A stretch of DNA of 8,833 nt from JBFLVQ01 sp040758525 (lineage in GTDB: Bacteria; Acidobacteriota; Blastocatellia; Chloracidobacteriales; JADJPF01): assembly GCA_040758525.1 (NCBI GenBank), contig JBFLVQ010000403.1:1-8833 (forward strand). The letters are read 5' to 3'. Shown one piece after another: positions 7,798 through 8,833 of the stretch. The notes under the pieces are model-generated. The model worked only from the letters and a program-made list of their open reading frames with translations. It ran no database searches and had not been told where the DNA came from. The position numbers and the translations under genes are program-made. Within the stretch, counting starts at the first letter, position 1. Every line of letters starts with the position of its first letter.

Positions 7798-7826
7798 ATT
7801 CTAAGTACTACACGCAAGCAGGTCAA
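7798..7826 (-). promoter_or_regulatory. Sigma70-type promoter of recG
   Basis: On the minus strand, TTGACC (7821-7826, five of six consensus bases) and TAGAAT (7798-7803, five of six) are separated by exactly 17 bp. Only nine bases, CCCTTGTTT, lie between the -10 box and the ATG at 7788. Transcription would therefore start within about four bases of the start codon, or on it. Confidence 0.6.
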
Positions 7827-7838
7827 TCAAACTTAGAA
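7799..7838. repeat. 8-bp inverted repeat bracketing the recG promoter (possible operator pair)
   Basis: TTCTAAGT (7799-7806) and ACTTAGAA (7831-7838) are perfect inverted copies whose centres lie 32 bp apart, about three helical turns. One arm overlaps the recG -10 box; the other lies just upstream of its -35 and about 18 bp from the galT -35. This placement suits a repressor or looping regulator acting on recG, galT or both. The arm is short, so chance cannot be excluded. Confidence 0.35.
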
Positions 7839-7843
7839 CAGCG

Positions 7844-7883
7844 TTTTTTTACTTATTGCCGATAGTGTCTTATCTGATACTAT
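7844..7883 (+). promoter_or_regulatory. Extended -10 promoter of galT with upstream T-tract
   Basis: TTGCCG (7856-7861) and TACTAT (7878-7883) lie 16 bp apart, and TG at 7875-7876 gives an extended -10 element (TGATACTAT). A run of seven T residues at 7844-7850, just upstream of the -35, could serve as an UP element. The mRNA would carry about 30 bases of leader with AGGGGA (7907-7912), 8 bases before the galT ATG. Confidence 0.5.
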
Positions 7884-7920
7884 TTTATCAAATATTATGG
7901 CATAAAAGGGGATTTAGCGT

Positions 7921-8748
7921 ATGCCTGTAGAGATGTCTGAACGTCAACCAGAGTTACGGCGTGATCCGATCTCTGGTCGTTGGGTAATTATCTCATCGGC
8001 GCGAGGCAAGCGGCCTGTTGTTAGCACGCCAAGACGTGAAGAGGAATCACCGGAAGTGCGTGAGCGCTGCCCGTTCTGTTATGGCAAGGAGCATTTGACG
8101 CCCCTAGAGATCTATTCTTTCCGACCTGATAATACGCCTGCCAATCATCCTGGTTGGCAGGTACGGGTTGTACCCAATAAGTATCCTGCCTTTGGCATCT
8201 TTCCAGAAGTCTATGTGCGTCGTTTAGGACTTTCACAGATTGCTACAGGCTATGGCGCACATGAGGTAGTAGTCGATTCACCCGATCATGAACGCTATCT
8301 AGAACAGCAACCACTCGAACATATTGTCCATATAGTTGATGCCTGGTGGCTACGGCATGTGGATCTGGAGCGCGATCCACAATTGCGCTATGTTCTCATC
8401 TTCAAAAATCATGGCAAAGATGCAGGCGCCAGTCTAAGCCATCCACATGAACAGATCATTGCCACTACAATTATTCCCAATCTGCTTAAGGCCAAGCTTG
8501 AGTTTGCCCGTAGCCATTTCGTCAATGGTGAAGGCTGTATATGGTGTCGTCAGCTAGATCAACTCTACCTTTATGAAGCAACGATCTGGAATCCTGATGG
8601 CAGTGTCTTTTTACAGACACGTAGAGGAGATCGAATTGTTAGTGAGAATTCACATTTTGTTGCCTTCATACCTTTTGCTGCACGCATGCCTTACGAGATA
8701 CATATACACCGGGTAACTCGGGGACGTTACCGTCCCTTTGTCCCCTAA
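7921..8748 (+). CDS. galT: Galactose-1-phosphate uridylyltransferase, C-terminally truncated
   Basis: Leloir-pathway enzyme exchanging UMP between UDP-glucose and galactose 1-phosphate, of the HIT superfamily. Visible: RRDPISGRWVIISSARGKRP (13-32), Zn-site Cys50 and Cys53 in CPFC, His114 in GYGAHEVVVDSPDH, the active-site HPHEQ at 174-178 with nucleophile His176, and a second-domain start to PFAARMPYEIHIH (251-263). Similarity then stops: residues 264-275 are encoded by a palindromic element and end in TAA. The protein has 275 residues against about 320-350 for the family, so roughly 75-100 are missing. In E. coli GalT that part carries His281, His296 and His298 of the second metal site and substrate contacts. 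The product is probably inactive, i.e. a pseudogene. The start ATG has AGGGGA 8 bases upstream; Met5 is an alternative. Confidence 0.85.
   Translation: MPVEMSERQPELRRDPISGRWVIISSARGKRPVVSTPRREEESPEVRERCPFCYGKEHLTPLEIYSFRPDNTPANHPGWQVRVVPNKYPAFGIFPEVYVRRLGLSQIATGYGAHEVVVDSPDHERYLEQQPLEHIVHIVDAWWLRHVDLERDPQLRYVLIFKNHGKDAGASLSHPHEQIIATTIIPNLLKAKLEFARSHFVNGEGCIWCRQLDQLYLYEATIWNPDGSVFLQTRRGDRIVSENSHFVAFIPFAARMPYEIHIHRVTRGRYRPFVP
8711..8745. repeat. REP/RAYT-like cluster of nested inverted repeats at the galT breakpoint
   Basis: Three perfect 6-bp inverted pairs overlap within 35 bp: GGTAAC (8712-8717) with GTTACC (8726-8731), GGGACG (8721-8726) with CGTCCC (8731-8736), and GGGGAC (8720-8725) with GTCCCC (8740-8745). 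G-rich and C-rich foldback DNA of this kind resembles palindromes mobilised by REP-associated (Y1, IS200-like) transposases. It begins exactly where GalT similarity ends. No transposase gene is in the window, so the class is inferred from pattern only. Confidence 0.5.
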
Positions 8749-8757
8749 GAACTGCTC

Positions 8758-8833
8758 ATGATAGTTTCCCCTCAAGCAGCTCAAGCATCTGGTAACGCCC
8801 TTTTTACAGGACGCGGCTTTGTCACTATCAAAC
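8758..8833 (+). CDS. Start of a possible class IV aminotransferase (partial, runs off the window)
   Basis: An open frame from the ATG at 8758 to the window end gives 25 residues starting MIVSPQAAQASG and continuing ALFTGRGFVTI. The G-RG-F-TI stretch resembles the N-terminal part of fold-type IV PLP enzymes (branched-chain aminotransferase, aminodeoxychorismate lyase), which often read ALxxGRGVFTT. No Shine-Dalgarno is visible, and the start lies only 9 bases after the galT stop in the same frame. The missing spacer fits a deletion that brought this gene next to the broken galT. With so few residues, the family call is tentative and the start uncertain. Confidence 0.4.
   Translation, partial: MIVSPQAAQASGNALFTGRGFVTIK

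Overview
The window is a stretch of bacterial chromosome of moderate GC content, judged by eye. It is built around a minus-strand glycolysis and secretion block: recG, gap, pgk, tpiA, secG, tRNA-Leu(GAG). The block is flanked by plus-strand genes and by two traces that look like mobile DNA. The organism cannot be named with certainty. The gap-pgk-tpiA-secG order, the long Lys/Pro/Ala tail on SecG, the tRNA without an encoded CCA, and the galT type would fit an Acidobacteriota-like lineage. This is inference from memory of such genomes, not a computed assignment.

Left part (1-1843, plus strand). Positions 1-127 look like the right end of an IS200/IS605 (TnpB-type) element, with a terminal hairpin at 97-117 followed by a TGTCAC-like end. 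Next comes a two-gene unit: a short-chain dehydrogenase closely resembling E. coli YdfG, then, 19 bp later, an alpha/beta hydrolase. A perfect 20-bp palindrome overlaps the hydrolase stop codon, where this unit meets the minus-strand block head-on.

Centre (1904-7788, minus strand). Read in the direction of transcription, the order is recG (replication-fork helicase), gap, pgk and tpiA (three consecutive triose-phosphate enzymes of glycolysis), secG (Sec translocon subunit), and a leucine tRNA with anticodon GAG. Gaps from gap to the tRNA are only 13-37 bp, so these genes probably share a transcript. A 117-bp gap separates recG from gap and may hold a second promoter. The secG/tRNA-Leu(GAG) pairing is the same as secG-leuU in E. 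coli.

Right part (7789-8833). recG and galT diverge from a 132-bp region with a good sigma70-type promoter for each. The recG promoter lies so close to its ATG that the mRNA should be leaderless or nearly so, and an 8-bp inverted repeat brackets this promoter. galT has an intact N-terminal two-thirds, including the Zn cysteines and the HPHxQ active site. It breaks off abruptly at a 35-bp cluster of nested inverted repeats resembling a REP/RAYT palindrome, so roughly the last quarter of the enzyme is missing. Nine bases after the premature stop an ORF begins that resembles a class IV aminotransferase and runs off the window.

I see no clearly new multi-gene system. The best leads are the galT truncation at a palindromic scar, the probable omega-RNA-type right end at the left edge, and the recG/galT control region.
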